The position numbers and the translations under genes were made by a program. A stretch of DNA of 64,000 bases from Clostridia bacterium. GTDB lineage: Bacteria; Bacillota; Clostridia; Oscillospirales; Acutalibacteraceae. How positions within the stretch are numbered: the stretch's first letter is position 1; every line of letters starts with the position of its first letter. Positions 41,752 to 50,003 of this stretch are shown here, in pieces. Where the stretch lies: assembly GCA_017430535.1 (NCBI GenBank), contig JAFRMR010000027.1:44994-108993 (forward strand). The letters are read 5' to 3'. The notes under the pieces are model-generated. The model was given only the letters and a program-made list of their open reading frames with translations, was not told the DNA's origin and did not search any database.

Positions 41752-42842
41752 TATTTTTCCGAAACCTTTCCCTCATTTACCTCAAATATCTTGCCGCGGC
41801 AGGTGCGCATAAGGTTTGCCGGGTCACAGCAGGTAATGAAAATCTGCCTGTTATCAAGGTAATTAAGTATAAAGCTCTGCCTGTCTTCATCAAGCTCGCT
41901 CATAACATCATCCAGCAGCACAACGGGGCTCTCCCCTGTTGTTTTTTCTATAATTGAGGCCTCCCCCAGCTTAAGGGCAAGGGCGCAGGAGCGCTGCTGA
42001 CCCCGGCTGCCGTAAACCCTGGCATCCCTGCCGTTTACAAACAGCACAAGATCGTGGGTATGTGGGCCCGTATTGGTATAAAGCCGCTTTATATCGGATT
42101 CACGGCTTCTTTCAAGGTCCTCACGGAGCTTTTTCCGTATTTCCTCTTCATCAATATTATCTCTTGAAAAATCGTAGCAGAAGCCGAAAATTTCCCTGCC
42201 GGAGCTTATGCCTTTATATATTTCGGATGATACTTCGCTGAGCTTTTCAATATAATCCAGCCGGTATTTTACTATGGATGCCCCTGTTTTCACAAGCTCC
42301 TCATCCCAGGGCTGAATATAGCCTGTTTTAAAGCACTCCTCCCCCAGCTTTTTGAGCAGGGAATTTCTCTGATCCACTATCCTTAAATAGCGGCTCATTG
42401 TAAGGGCGTAGTTGGGCTTTGTAAGGCTAAGGGCAATATCCAGCATTTTGCGCCTGTCCGCCGGGCCGTTCTGCACAATGCCCAGGGTTGAGGGAGAAAA
42501 CACCACGGAATAAAAGCTGCCCATTATGGCTCTGGGGGATTCCTCCTTAACTCCGTTAAGGGTAAGCTCCTTGGCTTTGCCTATGGTAAGGCTTGCGTTT
42601 TGTTCACGGCCCTGTGAATAAAATTTACTCTCTATTTTTGCGTTTTCGCAGCCCTCTTTTATGAGCTGAATATTCTTCCTTGCCCGGAAGCTGTAAAAGC
42701 CGGTCATAAGCCATATACTTTCAATTAAGTTGGTTTTTCCCTGGCCGTTTTTGCCGTAAATTATATTCATCTCATCGTGGGGCTCTATTTCCGCCCTTTC
42801 GATATTGCGGAAATTAAAAGAGGAATGGTTAATAAGTTTCAT
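41751..42842 (-). CDS. recF: DNA replication and repair protein RecF
   Basis: 363 residues from ATG 42842; the ATG at 42854 touches the ribosome site, so I do not use it. SMC-like ATPase: Walker A IYGKNGQGKTNLIESI (about 28-43), ABC signature region RGQQRSCALALKLGE (about 281-295) and Walker B VVLLDDVMSELDEDR (about 307-321), with RQIFITCCDPANL following. With RecO and RecR it loads RecA at gaps and stalled forks. It follows yaaA by 22 nt in the cluster dnaN-yaaA-recF-remB, the usual order in Firmicutes. Confidence 0.96.
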   Translation of the reverse strand: MKLINHSSFNFRNIERAEIEPHDEMNIIYGKNGQGKTNLIESIWLMTGFYSFRARKNIQLIKEGCENAKIESKFYSQGREQNASLTIGKAKELTLNGVKEESPRAIMGSFYSVVFSPSTLGIVQNGPADRRKMLDIALSLTKPNYALTMSRYLRIVDQRNSLLKKLGEECFKTGYIQPWDEELVKTGASIVKYRLDYIEKLSEVSSEIYKGISSGREIFGFCYDFSRDNIDEEEIRKKLREDLERSRESDIKRLYTNTGPHTHDLVLFVNGRDARVYGSRGQQRSCALALKLGEASIIEKTTGESPVVLLDDVMSELDEDRQSFILNYLDNRQIFITCCDPANLMRTCRGKIFEVNEGKVSEK

Positions 42843-42864
42843 TTTTATCACCATTCCTCTCTGT

Positions 42865-43104
42865 TTAAATTACTTTATATACTGTTCCGTTATATTCGGC
42901 GCTGTCGCCTTTTCTCAGCTTTTTTCCTCTTGAAAGGCAGGTTTCTCCGTTTACCTTTACTTCCCCGCCCTGAATCACGATTTTGGCGTGGCCGCCGCTC
43001 TGCACCGCATCATTGAGCTTTAGAAAATCATCCAGCCTTATATAATCTGAATTTATCTCTTTTGATACGGTCTTTTTTTCGGCAATTCTTACCTTAATCT
43101 TCAT
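42865..43104 (-). CDS. yaaA: S4-domain protein YaaA/RlbA
   Basis: 79 residues. LDDFLKLNDAVQSGGHAKIV and VKVNGETCLSRGKKLRKGDS give the S4 RNA-binding motif. The gene lies between dnaN and recF, the usual place of yaaA, whose product is linked in Bacillus to ribosome assembly. The start overlaps the dnaN stop by 11 bp, so translation is coupled. The N-terminal 20 residues (MKIKVRIAEKKTVSKEINSD) are an extra strand seen in some relatives. Confidence 0.9.
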   Translation of the reverse strand: MKIKVRIAEKKTVSKEINSDYIRLDDFLKLNDAVQSGGHAKIVIQGGEVKVNGETCLSRGKKLRKGDSAEYNGTVYKVI

Positions 43105-44200
43105 TTTTCAGTCTCACGGGAAGGATAAGGAAAATGAAGCTGTCCCCTTCAACGGGCACAACAAGTATGGGTGAAACCGGGCCGTTGAGCATAATCCTGA
43201 CCTCATCGGAATCACATACCCTGAGGGCATCAATCATATATTTGTTGTTGAAGCCCACGGTGCAGTCATCGCCCTCAATCTGGGCCTGAATCTTATCGGT
43301 GGAGTTACCGATTGATGCGTTTGAGGACATAACTATTTCACCGTTGCCGAAAATACACTTGACGGGGCTCTTGATTTTATCTGTGATAATAAGGGAAGTA
43401 CGGTCGATACTGTCAAGAAAATCGGTGGTTTTAACCTTGGCAACGGTTTTGGTTGTGGCGGGGATAGCCGCCTTGTAGTTTAAGAATTCGCCGTCCAGCA
43501 GGCGGGAGATAATGTAGTAATTATCAACTCTGAAGGTAATGTGCCTTTTGCCTACGGAAATATTGATATTGCCGTCATCCCCAAGCAGTTTCATAACCTC
43601 TGAAAGAGTTTTGGCGGGCACAACAAATGAAAGCTCCTCACCCTGATATTCAACTGCTTCATTTCTTATGGCAAGGCGTACGCCGTCAACTGCAATAAGG
43701 CGAATATGGCCGTTTTCAAGCTCAAACTTCACGCCGGTGTGAACAACTTTGCTGTCTTTTACTGCGGCGGAAAAAATGGTCTTCCTTATCATATCCTTGA
43801 GAAGGGCCTGATCCAGCACAACATCGTAGCCGCTGATGATTGAAGGCAGCTCGGGGTAATCATCGGCGTTCATTCCGATAATTGAGGTTTTGAATTCGCC
43901 GCATTCAATATATGCAATCTGCCTTGCGTCGGAATCAATTTTTACAGTATTGCCCGGCAGCTTTCTGAGAGTTTCGCTGAACATGTGGGCATTGATAACT
44001 ATTGAGCCGGGCTCCTCAACCATACAGGGGATTGTGGTTACAATACCCATTTCAAGGTCATAGCCGGTTAAAGTCATTTTGCCGTTTTCTGCTTTGAGAA
44101 GTATACCTTCAACAGAAGGAATAGCCGTTTTGGTGGAAGCCGCTCTCTGCACAATCTGGCAGGCTTCCGAAAGTTCAAAAGAATTGCATGAAAGTTTCAT
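43094..44200 (-). CDS. dnaN: DNA polymerase III sliding clamp (beta)
   Basis: 368 residues, standard length. Three clamp domains are recognisable: MKLSCNSFELSEACQIVQRA at the start, LRKLPGNTVKIDS in the first, FVVPAKTLSEVMKLLGDDGN in the second, and the C-terminal NGPVSPILVVPVEGDSFIFL ILPVRL, the partner-binding pocket end. The ring dimer holds the polymerase on DNA. RBS GAAGGAG, 6 nt before ATG. In most Firmicutes dnaA lies directly upstream; here the upstream 256 nt resemble an origin element and recR comes next. Confidence 0.97.
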   Translation of the reverse strand: MKLSCNSFELSEACQIVQRAASTKTAIPSVEGILLKAENGKMTLTGYDLEMGIVTTIPCMVEEPGSIVINAHMFSETLRKLPGNTVKIDSDARQIAYIECGEFKTSIIGMNADDYPELPSIISGYDVVLDQALLKDMIRKTIFSAAVKDSKVVHTGVKFELENGHIRLIAVDGVRLAIRNEAVEYQGEELSFVVPAKTLSEVMKLLGDDGNINISVGKRHITFRVDNYYIISRLLDGEFLNYKAAIPATTKTVAKVKTTDFLDSIDRTSLIITDKIKSPVKCIFGNGEIVMSSNASIGNSTDKIQAQIEGDDCTVGFNNKYMIDALRVCDSDEVRIMLNGPVSPILVVPVEGDSFIFLILPVRLKNED

Positions 44201-44244
44201 AATGATTCTCCTTCAAAAAAGTAAAAGTTGAGAAAAGAACGGAA

Positions 44245-44310
44245 TAAAGTATGTATAGTATAGTAATAGTTTAATAGTAGTAGTAGGGGGCGTGAAAATG
44301 TGGTATAACT
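44245..44310 (-). other. Candidate origin-like module (DnaA-trio, GC run, DnaA-like box)
   Basis: On the minus strand, toward dnaN: TTATACCACA (44308-44299, one base longer than the DnaA box TTATNCACA), then CGCCCCC (44292-44286), then CTACTACTACTATT and further TAC/TAT triplets (44286 to about 44252). Box, GC run and triplets in that order match the unwinding element of Bacillus oriC, between dnaA and dnaN. No perfect DnaA box is present in the 44201-44456 gap, and dnaA is not in the window, so this may be a relic or a coincidence. The rest of the gap holds TTCACT-type repeats and a palindrome (44352-44382). Confidence 0.35.
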
Positions 44311-44456
44311 CCCGTAAGGGCTGAAATAAAAGAGAAAACCGGGGGTGAGAATTTAACATTTTAGGGTGAGTAAAATGTTAAAAGTGTGAATGGATTTTTC
44401 TGGAGTGTAAAGGGTGAAAAAGTGAAAGTGAGAAGTGAAAAAATCGTTGAATAAAA

Positions 44457-45056
44457 TCAGAGTGATTTTCTGCCTTCCATTGCTCTTATCAGGGTAAATT
44501 CATCCGTATATTCAAGGTCCGCTCCCATAGGCACGCCGTAAGCAAGGCGGCTTACATTTATGCCCAGAGGTTTAATAAGCTTTGAGATGTAAATTGAGGT
44601 GGCCTCCCCCTCTACCGTGGGGTTTGTTGCCATAATAACCTCTTTAACCTCTCCGCTGCCCAGACGGGCCAGCAGCTCTTTAATGCATAAATCCTCGGGG
44701 TTGATATCGTTCATCGGTGATATAACGCCGTGAAGCACATGATAAAGACCGGAATATTCGTGGGTTTTTTCAAAGGCGGCTATATCACGGGGATCCTCAA
44801 CCACGCAGATTGTGCTGCGGTCCCGCTCTTTTGAGGAGCAGATTGAGCAGATGTCGCTGTCCGTAAAATTACAGCAGACCGAGCATCTGTGAACCTGGGA
44901 GCGGGCGGTATTTATGGAATCGATAAAAGAATCAACCTCTGCCTGAGGCATTGAGAGCAGATAAAATGCAAGGCGCTGGGCGCTTTTTCTGCCGATTGAA
45001 GGCAGGCGGGCAAATTTATCTATTAAGTTTTCAAGGGAAGGTGTAAAGCCGGCCAT
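44457..45056 (-). CDS. recR: Recombination protein RecR
   Basis: 199 residues, standard. Helix-hairpin-helix near residue 15-35 (FARLPSIGRKSAQRLAFYLL), zinc finger CSVCCNFTDSDICSICSSKE (about 57-76), then a Toprim domain (ICVVEDPRDIAAFEKTHEYS; ATNPTVEGEATSIYISKLI) and the C-terminal LAYGVPMGADLEYTDEFTL. Works with RecO/RecF to place RecA on gapped DNA. Directly after ybaB with a shared TGATG, and after dnaX, the usual dnaX-ybaB-recR order. Confidence 0.97.
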   Translation of the reverse strand: MAGFTPSLENLIDKFARLPSIGRKSAQRLAFYLLSMPQAEVDSFIDSINTARSQVHRCSVCCNFTDSDICSICSSKERDRSTICVVEDPRDIAAFEKTHEYSGLYHVLHGVISPMNDINPEDLCIKELLARLGSGEVKEVIMATNPTVEGEATSIYISKLIKPLGINVSRLAYGVPMGADLEYTDEFTLIRAMEGRKSL

Positions 45057-45394
45057 CAGAGAAGCCCCGGTATTGAAAGGCCGCCCTTGGCCTCTTCCAT
45101 ACCCTTGCTCATTGCGTCGTTGGCTTTTCTTATGCTCTCATTGAAAGCGGAAATAATAAGATCCTGAAGCATCTCTATATCTTCCGGGTCAACTATTTCG
45201 GGCTTAAGATTAACTGCAGTAACCTCGTGAGCGCCGTTTACGGTAACCTCAACGGCACCGCCGCCGGTGGAGGAGGTGAATTCGGTGGCTTCAACCTCTG
45301 CCTGAATTCTCTCCATATTTTCCTGCATTTCCTGAATTTTTTTCATCATATTTGCCTGGCCGCCCTGCTGAGCGCCGGGTATTCTTGCTTTCAT
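45056..45394 (-). CDS. Nucleoid-associated protein, YbaB/EbfC family
   Basis: 112 residues. MKARIPGAQQGGQANMMKKI (N-terminal tail) then QEMQENMERIQAEVEATEF, a long helix, followed by VTVNGAHEVTAVNLKPEIVD and the C-terminal helix MLQDLIISAFNESIRKANDA: the YbaB tweezers fold. Dimer that binds and bends DNA. Sits between dnaX and recR as in most bacteria. RBS AAAGGAGAAATAAATATG. Confidence 0.95.
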   Translation of the reverse strand: MKARIPGAQQGGQANMMKKIQEMQENMERIQAEVEATEFTSSTGGGAVEVTVNGAHEVTAVNLKPEIVDPEDIEMLQDLIISAFNESIRKANDAMSKGMEEAKGGLSIPGLL

Positions 45395-45406
45395 ATTTAT
45401 TTCTCC

Positions 45407-47110
45407 TTAAAAATTGTTGTTTTTGAATTCATCTATTTTATCCGTAAAGTTTTTAAGCGGATTGTTTTCCTGCGCGGGGGCGGGCTGAGCGGCGGTGCAC
45501 CTTACGGCGGCCCTTATCCTTCTGCCCGTAACCTCCTGTATGGCTTTATCAAGCACGGTGAAGCGGTTATCCTCAAGCAAAGTGTTTTTGAATTCGGGAT
45601 AATCCGTAATGATTATGATTTTATTATCCCTGATAACTGCCGATGTGTTTGACAGCATTGCGTAAAGGGGAGGATCCTGCCTGAGCACTGCTTCGCATAC
45701 CTCCGGCCAAAGGGTGAAATCACCGTCCGGTATGGGGCTGTCATCCGTTTTGTTTACGGATACAGAGTAAGCCGGCTTCTGCTGAGCTTCAGGAGAAACG
45801 GGGGGCCCGAAGAAGGGCACCGAGGGCTCTTTATCCGCAGCAGGCGGGGCGGGAGGTTCATCCCTTACCTCCGGGGGTGCCGTGGGCTCCTGCACCGGGG
45901 GAACCGAAGGAGCAGGTGCTTCATTAACCGGCTGTGTTACAGACTCCTGCGCTGCGGCAGATTCCTGTGCCGCAGGAGGCTCCTGTGCCGCAGGTTCTTC
46001 GGTAACAACAGGCACGGCGGATATATTATCCTTTATGCCGCACATTTTTATTACTGCGGTTTCAAGCTGTATTTTTTTATTTGAGGACCTTCGGATAAGC
46101 TCCGAGGTTTTTGCAAGTATCTCTATGCAGTCAAGTATCTTTGAAAGGGATATCTCCCCTGCCCTCTTTTTGTACTTTGCCAGGGTTTCATCGGAGCAGA
46201 TAATGAGCTTTTCGCAGTCCTTAACGGTTTTTGCAACCATAAGATCCCTGAAGTGGGATGAAAGGGAGTTACAAAGATTCAGTATATCGCAGGCCTCGTT
46301 ATGCAGTTTTGTTACCAGCATAAGGGCCCTTGTGAAATCATTTGAGGCAATGTAAGAGGAAAACTCAAACAGGCTGTCTGTGCCCGCAACGCCTGCGGCG
46401 GTGCTTACGGTCTCCGCCGTAACGGAGCCGGAAATTGAGAAGCAGGAATCCATAAGGGAAACCGCATCCCTCATACCGCCGTCGGATATATTCGCAATAA
46501 GGTTGGCGGCATCATCCGTTATTTCCATATTTTCTTTTTCGGCTATATATTTGAGGCGCTCAACGATATTCTCCGATGAGATTCTCTTGAAATCAAACCG
46601 CTGGCACCTTGAAAGCACCGTGGGTGGCAGCTTGTGAACATCCGTGGTGGCAAGGATGAATATTACATGGGCCGGGGGCTCCTCAAGGGTTTTGAGCAGG
46701 GCGTTGAATGCGCCTGTTGAAAGCATGTGGACTTCGTCTATGATATACACCCTGTATTTTGCAACGGCGGGGGTAAAGTTCACTTCTTCTCTTATATCCC
46801 TGATATTGTCAACGCCGTTGTTGCTGGCGGCGTCAATTTCTATAACATCCGTAAGGGAGCCGTTATCTACGCCCCGGCAGATTTCGCACTCATTGCAGGG
46901 GTTGCCGTTTTGCGGGTTGAGGCAGTTAACGGCCTTGGCCAGGATTTTGGCGCAGGAGGTTTTGCCCGTGCCCCTGGAGCCGGTGAAAAGATAGGCGTGG
47001 GAGATACGCCCGCAGGCAACCTCGTTCTTAAGCGTGTGGGTTACATGCTGCTGGCCGTAAACATCATCAAAATCCGCGGGTCTCCATTTTCTGTAAAGCG
47101 CCCTGTACAC
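45407..47110 (-). CDS. dnaX: DNA polymerase III subunits gamma/tau
   Basis: 567 residues. AAA+ clamp-loader ATPase: Walker A FTGSRGTGKTSCAKILAKAV (about 43-62), zinc-binding Cys in CLNPQNGNPCNECEIC (about 64-79), Walker B IIDEVHML, and sensor/arginine finger LSRCQRFDFKRI. Residues about 365-450 are a Pro/Ala/Glu/Val-rich linker (repeats of AAQE and APP) before a small C-terminal domain (about 465-550) that contacts the polymerase. No slippery A-run is visible, so a programmed frameshift to gamma is not predicted. Start is GTG at 47110 with GGGAGTG upstream. The SRP RNA gene lies directly upstream. Confidence 0.97.
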   Translation of the reverse strand: MYRALYRKWRPADFDDVYGQQHVTHTLKNEVACGRISHAYLFTGSRGTGKTSCAKILAKAVNCLNPQNGNPCNECEICRGVDNGSLTDVIEIDAASNNGVDNIRDIREEVNFTPAVAKYRVYIIDEVHMLSTGAFNALLKTLEEPPAHVIFILATTDVHKLPPTVLSRCQRFDFKRISSENIVERLKYIAEKENMEITDDAANLIANISDGGMRDAVSLMDSCFSISGSVTAETVSTAAGVAGTDSLFEFSSYIASNDFTRALMLVTKLHNEACDILNLCNSLSSHFRDLMVAKTVKDCEKLIICSDETLAKYKKRAGEISLSKILDCIEILAKTSELIRRSSNKKIQLETAVIKMCGIKDNISAVPVVTEEPAAQEPPAAQESAAAQESVTQPVNEAPAPSVPPVQEPTAPPEVRDEPPAPPAADKEPSVPFFGPPVSPEAQQKPAYSVSVNKTDDSPIPDGDFTLWPEVCEAVLRQDPPLYAMLSNTSAVIRDNKIIIITDYPEFKNTLLEDNRFTVLDKAIQEVTGRRIRAAVRCTAAQPAPAQENNPLKNFTDKIDEFKNNNF

Positions 47111-47128
47111 TTTCTCACTCCCTTGTGT

Positions 47129-47290
47129 AAAAACAAAGCTTTTCCTTAATCATATGGCGGCAGGCAGACTGTGGCGCACACGACTGTCCGCTTAATGCTG
47201 CTCGGTTCACCCGCCTGACATGGTTCACAGTGTCCTGTCGCACAGGACCCACACGCCACATGATTAAAGAAAAGCTCGCACCTCATATTC
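47129..47290 (-). ncRNA. ffs: Signal recognition particle RNA, small type
   Basis: Minus-strand RNA. The apical helix carries GTCAGGCGGGTGAACCGAGC followed by AGCATTAAGCGG, the conserved SRP54/Ffh-binding part in Clostridia form, and GTGTGCG further down. The ends pair through a long stem: AGCTTTTC-tTTAATCAT (from 47276) with ATGATTAA-gGAAAAGCT (to 47138), and a T-rich stretch (TTTGTTTTT) follows as terminator. 5' end set about 7 nt from the -10 box. It guides membrane and secreted proteins to the Sec machinery with Ffh. Its place just upstream of dnaX is the same as scr in Bacillus. Confidence 0.92.
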
Positions 47291-47296
47291 CAGATT

Positions 47297-47325
47297 ATTA
47301 TAATATATAATTTAAGTAATATCAA
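47297..47325 (-). promoter_or_regulatory. SRP RNA promoter
   Basis: Minus strand: -35 TTGATA (47320-47325), 17-nt spacer, consensus -10 TATAAT (47297-47302), AT-rich upstream sequence (TTTTTTC, AAAATCAAAT) like an UP element. As expected for a strongly transcribed stable RNA. Confidence 0.85.
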
Positions 47326-47392
47326 GAAAAAATTTTGATTTATTTGATTTTGTACCTTATATGTGTTAATATTCACCCGTGAGGTGAAAACA

Positions 47393-48544
47393 ATGGCCCT
47401 GAAGCTTTATTACGAAGACGCATATATAAAGGAATTTGAAGCCGAAGTTCTTTCCTGCAAAAAGGGGGAAAAGGGCTTTGAAATAATCCTGGATAAAACC
47501 GCATTTTTCCCCGAAGGGGGCGGCCAGCCCGGGGACAGAGGATATATAGGAGATGCCGAAGTAAAAGACACCGTTGAAAAAGACGGCGAGGTTGTGCATA
47601 TCTGCTCCGGTGAAGCAGGCGGAAAAGTAAACTGCCGGCTGAACTGGGATTTCAGGTTTTCAAATATGCAGCAGCACAGCGGCGAGCATATTTTCTCCGG
47701 CATAACCCACAGCAAAACAGGCCTTGACAATGTGGGCTTTCACATGGGGCAAAGGGAAGTTACGGTTGATTTTAACGGATATATAAGCCCCGAAACCCTT
47801 GACGAAATTGAGGATGAAACCAACAGAGTAATATGCGAAAACAGAAAAACAAATATTCTGCTCCCCTCCCCCGCCGAGCTTGAAAAATATGATTACAGAA
47901 GCAAAAAAGAAATTGAGGGGCAGGTGCGCCTTGTTGAGATTGAGGGGGCGGATTTATGTGCCTGCTGCGGCACCCATGTAAAGCTTACCGGGGAAACGGG
48001 ACCCGTGAAGCTGATAAATGCGGAAAACTATAAACAGGGCGTGCGCCTTACCCTTAAAATAGGCAGATTTGCCCTTGAGGATTACCGGGAGAAGAACAGG
48101 AGCGTTGCCGGCATTTCGGCGGCCCTGTGCGCAAAGACGGATGAGGTGCTGCCCGCAGTTGAAAAGCTGAAGGAAAAGCTGAACGAAACCAGAATTGAAC
48201 TGAACAATACAAAAATCAGGCTTATTGAAACACGGTGCGAAAGCGCAGGAGCGGATTTTCCCGCTGTGATTGACGGCGACGGAGACTCCGACAGCGCAAG
48301 GATTGCCGCGGATATGCTGGCGGAGAAATTCGGCACCGGCTTCGGTTTTTCCGGCAACGATAAGGACGGCTATAAATACGCAGTTGCCAGCAGAAGCGGC
48401 AAAGCTCGGGAAATAGGCGCCGCAATAAACGCCGCCCTTAACGGCAGAGGCGGCGGAAAACCTGAAATGGTAATGGGCTCCCTTAAAGCTTCAAAAGAAG
48501 AGATAGAGAAAACCGTAAAGAATATACTGCAAAACGGGCAGTAA
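47393..48544 (+). CDS. Alanyl-tRNA editing protein, AlaX type with DHHA1 domain
   Basis: 383 residues from ATG 47393 (GAGGTG, 7 nt upstream). The editing site HxxxH is in QQHSGEHIFSGITH (about 92-105), and the second half of the zinc site in CACCGTHVKLTGETGPV (about 187-203). FFPEGGGQPGDRGYIG (about 38-53) is the AlaRS-like second-domain start. Residues about 320-383 resemble DHHA1 (ending ALNGRGGGKPEMVMGSLKAS), giving the long AlaX form. It frees tRNA-Ala charged by mistake with Ser or Gly. Divergent from the SRP RNA; single gene with its own terminator. Confidence 0.92.
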   Translation: MALKLYYEDAYIKEFEAEVLSCKKGEKGFEIILDKTAFFPEGGGQPGDRGYIGDAEVKDTVEKDGEVVHICSGEAGGKVNCRLNWDFRFSNMQQHSGEHIFSGITHSKTGLDNVGFHMGQREVTVDFNGYISPETLDEIEDETNRVICENRKTNILLPSPAELEKYDYRSKKEIEGQVRLVEIEGADLCACCGTHVKLTGETGPVKLINAENYKQGVRLTLKIGRFALEDYREKNRSVAGISAALCAKTDEVLPAVEKLKEKLNETRIELNNTKIRLIETRCESAGADFPAVIDGDGDSDSARIAADMLAEKFGTGFGFSGNDKDGYKYAVASRSGKAREIGAAINAALNGRGGGKPEMVMGSLKASKEEIEKTVKNILQNGQ

Positions 48545-48567
48545 TGTATTTATAATATTTTTTATGC

Positions 48568-48597
48568 AAAAAAGAACCTGCAGCGGCAGGTTCTTTT
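48568..48597. terminator. Bidirectional terminator
   Basis: Stem AAAGAACCTGC (48571-48581) against GCAGGTTCTTT (48586-48596), 4-nt loop, with A run before and T after. Shared by the convergent AlaX and CapA genes. Its arms resemble the arm AAAAGAACCTGCC next to the second 280-bp element (63704-63716). Confidence 0.9.
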
Positions 48598-48600
48598 CTG

Positions 48601-49977
48601 TTACCCTTTCGGTGATATTCTTCCTTCGTCGTCAATTTTAACTCCGTTTTTCGTGGGGTAGCCCTCAACGGTATCGTAAAGCTTGCGCTGCTCCGCCTTA
48701 TCGGAGATATAATGGGTTTCGCGGTTTGCCTGAAGGCCGGGCACAAGGATGGGGGTAATCCCCTTTTCGCTTATTTCCAGCTTCAGCAGCCCGGTATAGA
48801 GCCGGCGGGCGTTGAACCAGAAGTTGCCCAGGGAATAGGCGATATATTTGCCGTTATAATAATCCATACCCTGCAGGCAGTGAGAGTGGTTGCCTATGAT
48901 TGCATCGGCCCCCGCGTCAATCCAGGCCCGGGAGTTTGCAATCTGCGCACCGGAAAGCTCCGTGGTATTCTCATAGCCCCAGTGGGGAAAAACTATAACA
49001 TAGTCGCAGGTCCGCTTTGCAAGGCGTATGGCTTTTGTTACGGTTTTGCCGTCATCATAGGAGCCCATAACGCCGTAGCTGTTTTCCCCGGCAACCGGGG
49101 TTTTTATGGGGTACTCCACCCCGGAGCAGGCAATATAGCCCACCTTATAGCCGTTGATAATAAAGGTTTTGGGGGCGTTTGCCTCCTCGGCGTTCATACC
49201 CGCGCCTACATAAACTATATCCGCTTTGTTAAGGGTATCTATTGTATCCGTAAATGAAACCGGGCCGTAATCGCTCACATGGTTGTTGGCAAGGGAAACA
49301 ATGTCAACACCCATATCGTTAAAGTATTTTACAAATTCCGGCCTGCCCCTGAAGGTATACTTTTTGCCGGGGGTGGGCTCTCCCCTGTCCGTATAAGGAA
49401 ATTCGTTATTGATGAGCATTATATCCGCATTTTTCATTTCGGTCTGAAAAGTTTCGTCAATGCAGTCCAGCACCTTATTGGGCTTTTCAAGGGCGTGGAT
49501 CATTACATAGTAGCTTTCCTCATCAAAGGTTATATCCCCGGTAAAGCCCAGGGTAAATGAATCTTTGCCGTTATTGCCCATATCCCTGCTCTGCTTTTCG
49601 CCGTAAACATCCGCAAAGGCGCAGGCGGTGTAGCCCGTAAGCTCTATGAAGCGGGTATCGGGGATTTCGCCCTGCTCGCTTTCCTCAAGCAGGGTTTTGA
49701 GGGTTTCTTTATCATCTACCCCGGCTTTCAGCATTTCCGGGGTGATTTCAAGCCCCTGGGAAACGGTGAGAACCGAGCTCAGTTTGTCATAATCAAAGGA
49801 AAAGGCCTTTTTTTCCGCTTTTGACTCCCCTGTCTGCGCCGCCGTTGTATTATTCTCATTTGGAATAATAATTTTAGGCGCCCGGAGATGTTTTGTGACA
49901 ATGGCGGAAAAAATCATAAGCGCGCAGGCAAAAACCGCGGTTACGGCCGTTGCGATAATTTTTGCTTTTTCTTTCAA
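48601..49977 (-). CDS. CapA-family surface protein (PGA_cap metallophosphoesterase-like)
   Basis: 458 residues. One N-terminal membrane helix (IIATAVTAVFACALMIFSAI), then a Thr/Ala-rich stretch and an extracellular domain. GFTGDITFDE (about 151-160), INNEFPYTDRGEPTPGKKYT (about 196-215), DIVSLANNHVSDYGPVSF (about 229-246), VIVFPHWGYENT (about 331-342) and IIGNHSHCLQGMDYYNGKYI (about 368-387) are the CapA metal-site motifs. In Bacillus CapA/PgsA takes part in poly-gamma-glutamate capsule transport, but most members stand alone as here and their role is unclear. It follows parB by 26 nt and may be read through from parAB. Confidence 0.9.
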   Translation of the reverse strand: MKEKAKIIATAVTAVFACALMIFSAIVTKHLRAPKIIIPNENNTTAAQTGESKAEKKAFSFDYDKLSSVLTVSQGLEITPEMLKAGVDDKETLKTLLEESEQGEIPDTRFIELTGYTACAFADVYGEKQSRDMGNNGKDSFTLGFTGDITFDEESYYVMIHALEKPNKVLDCIDETFQTEMKNADIMLINNEFPYTDRGEPTPGKKYTFRGRPEFVKYFNDMGVDIVSLANNHVSDYGPVSFTDTIDTLNKADIVYVGAGMNAEEANAPKTFIINGYKVGYIACSGVEYPIKTPVAGENSYGVMGSYDDGKTVTKAIRLAKRTCDYVIVFPHWGYENTTELSGAQIANSRAWIDAGADAIIGNHSHCLQGMDYYNGKYIAYSLGNFWFNARRLYTGLLKLEISEKGITPILVPGLQANRETHYISDKAEQRKLYDTVEGYPTKNGVKIDDEGRISPKG

Positions 49978-50003
49978 TGGTTTATCCTCAATTCAACGCC
50001 TTA

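Noticed and set aside
45407-47110. Programmed frameshift in dnaX
   Set aside because: No A-rich slippery sequence with a following stem is visible around codons 350-450, so only the full-length product is annotated.
47363-47392. Upstream start for the AlaX gene at 47363
   Set aside because: The ten extra residues are not family-like and the ATG at 47393 has a well placed GAGGTG.
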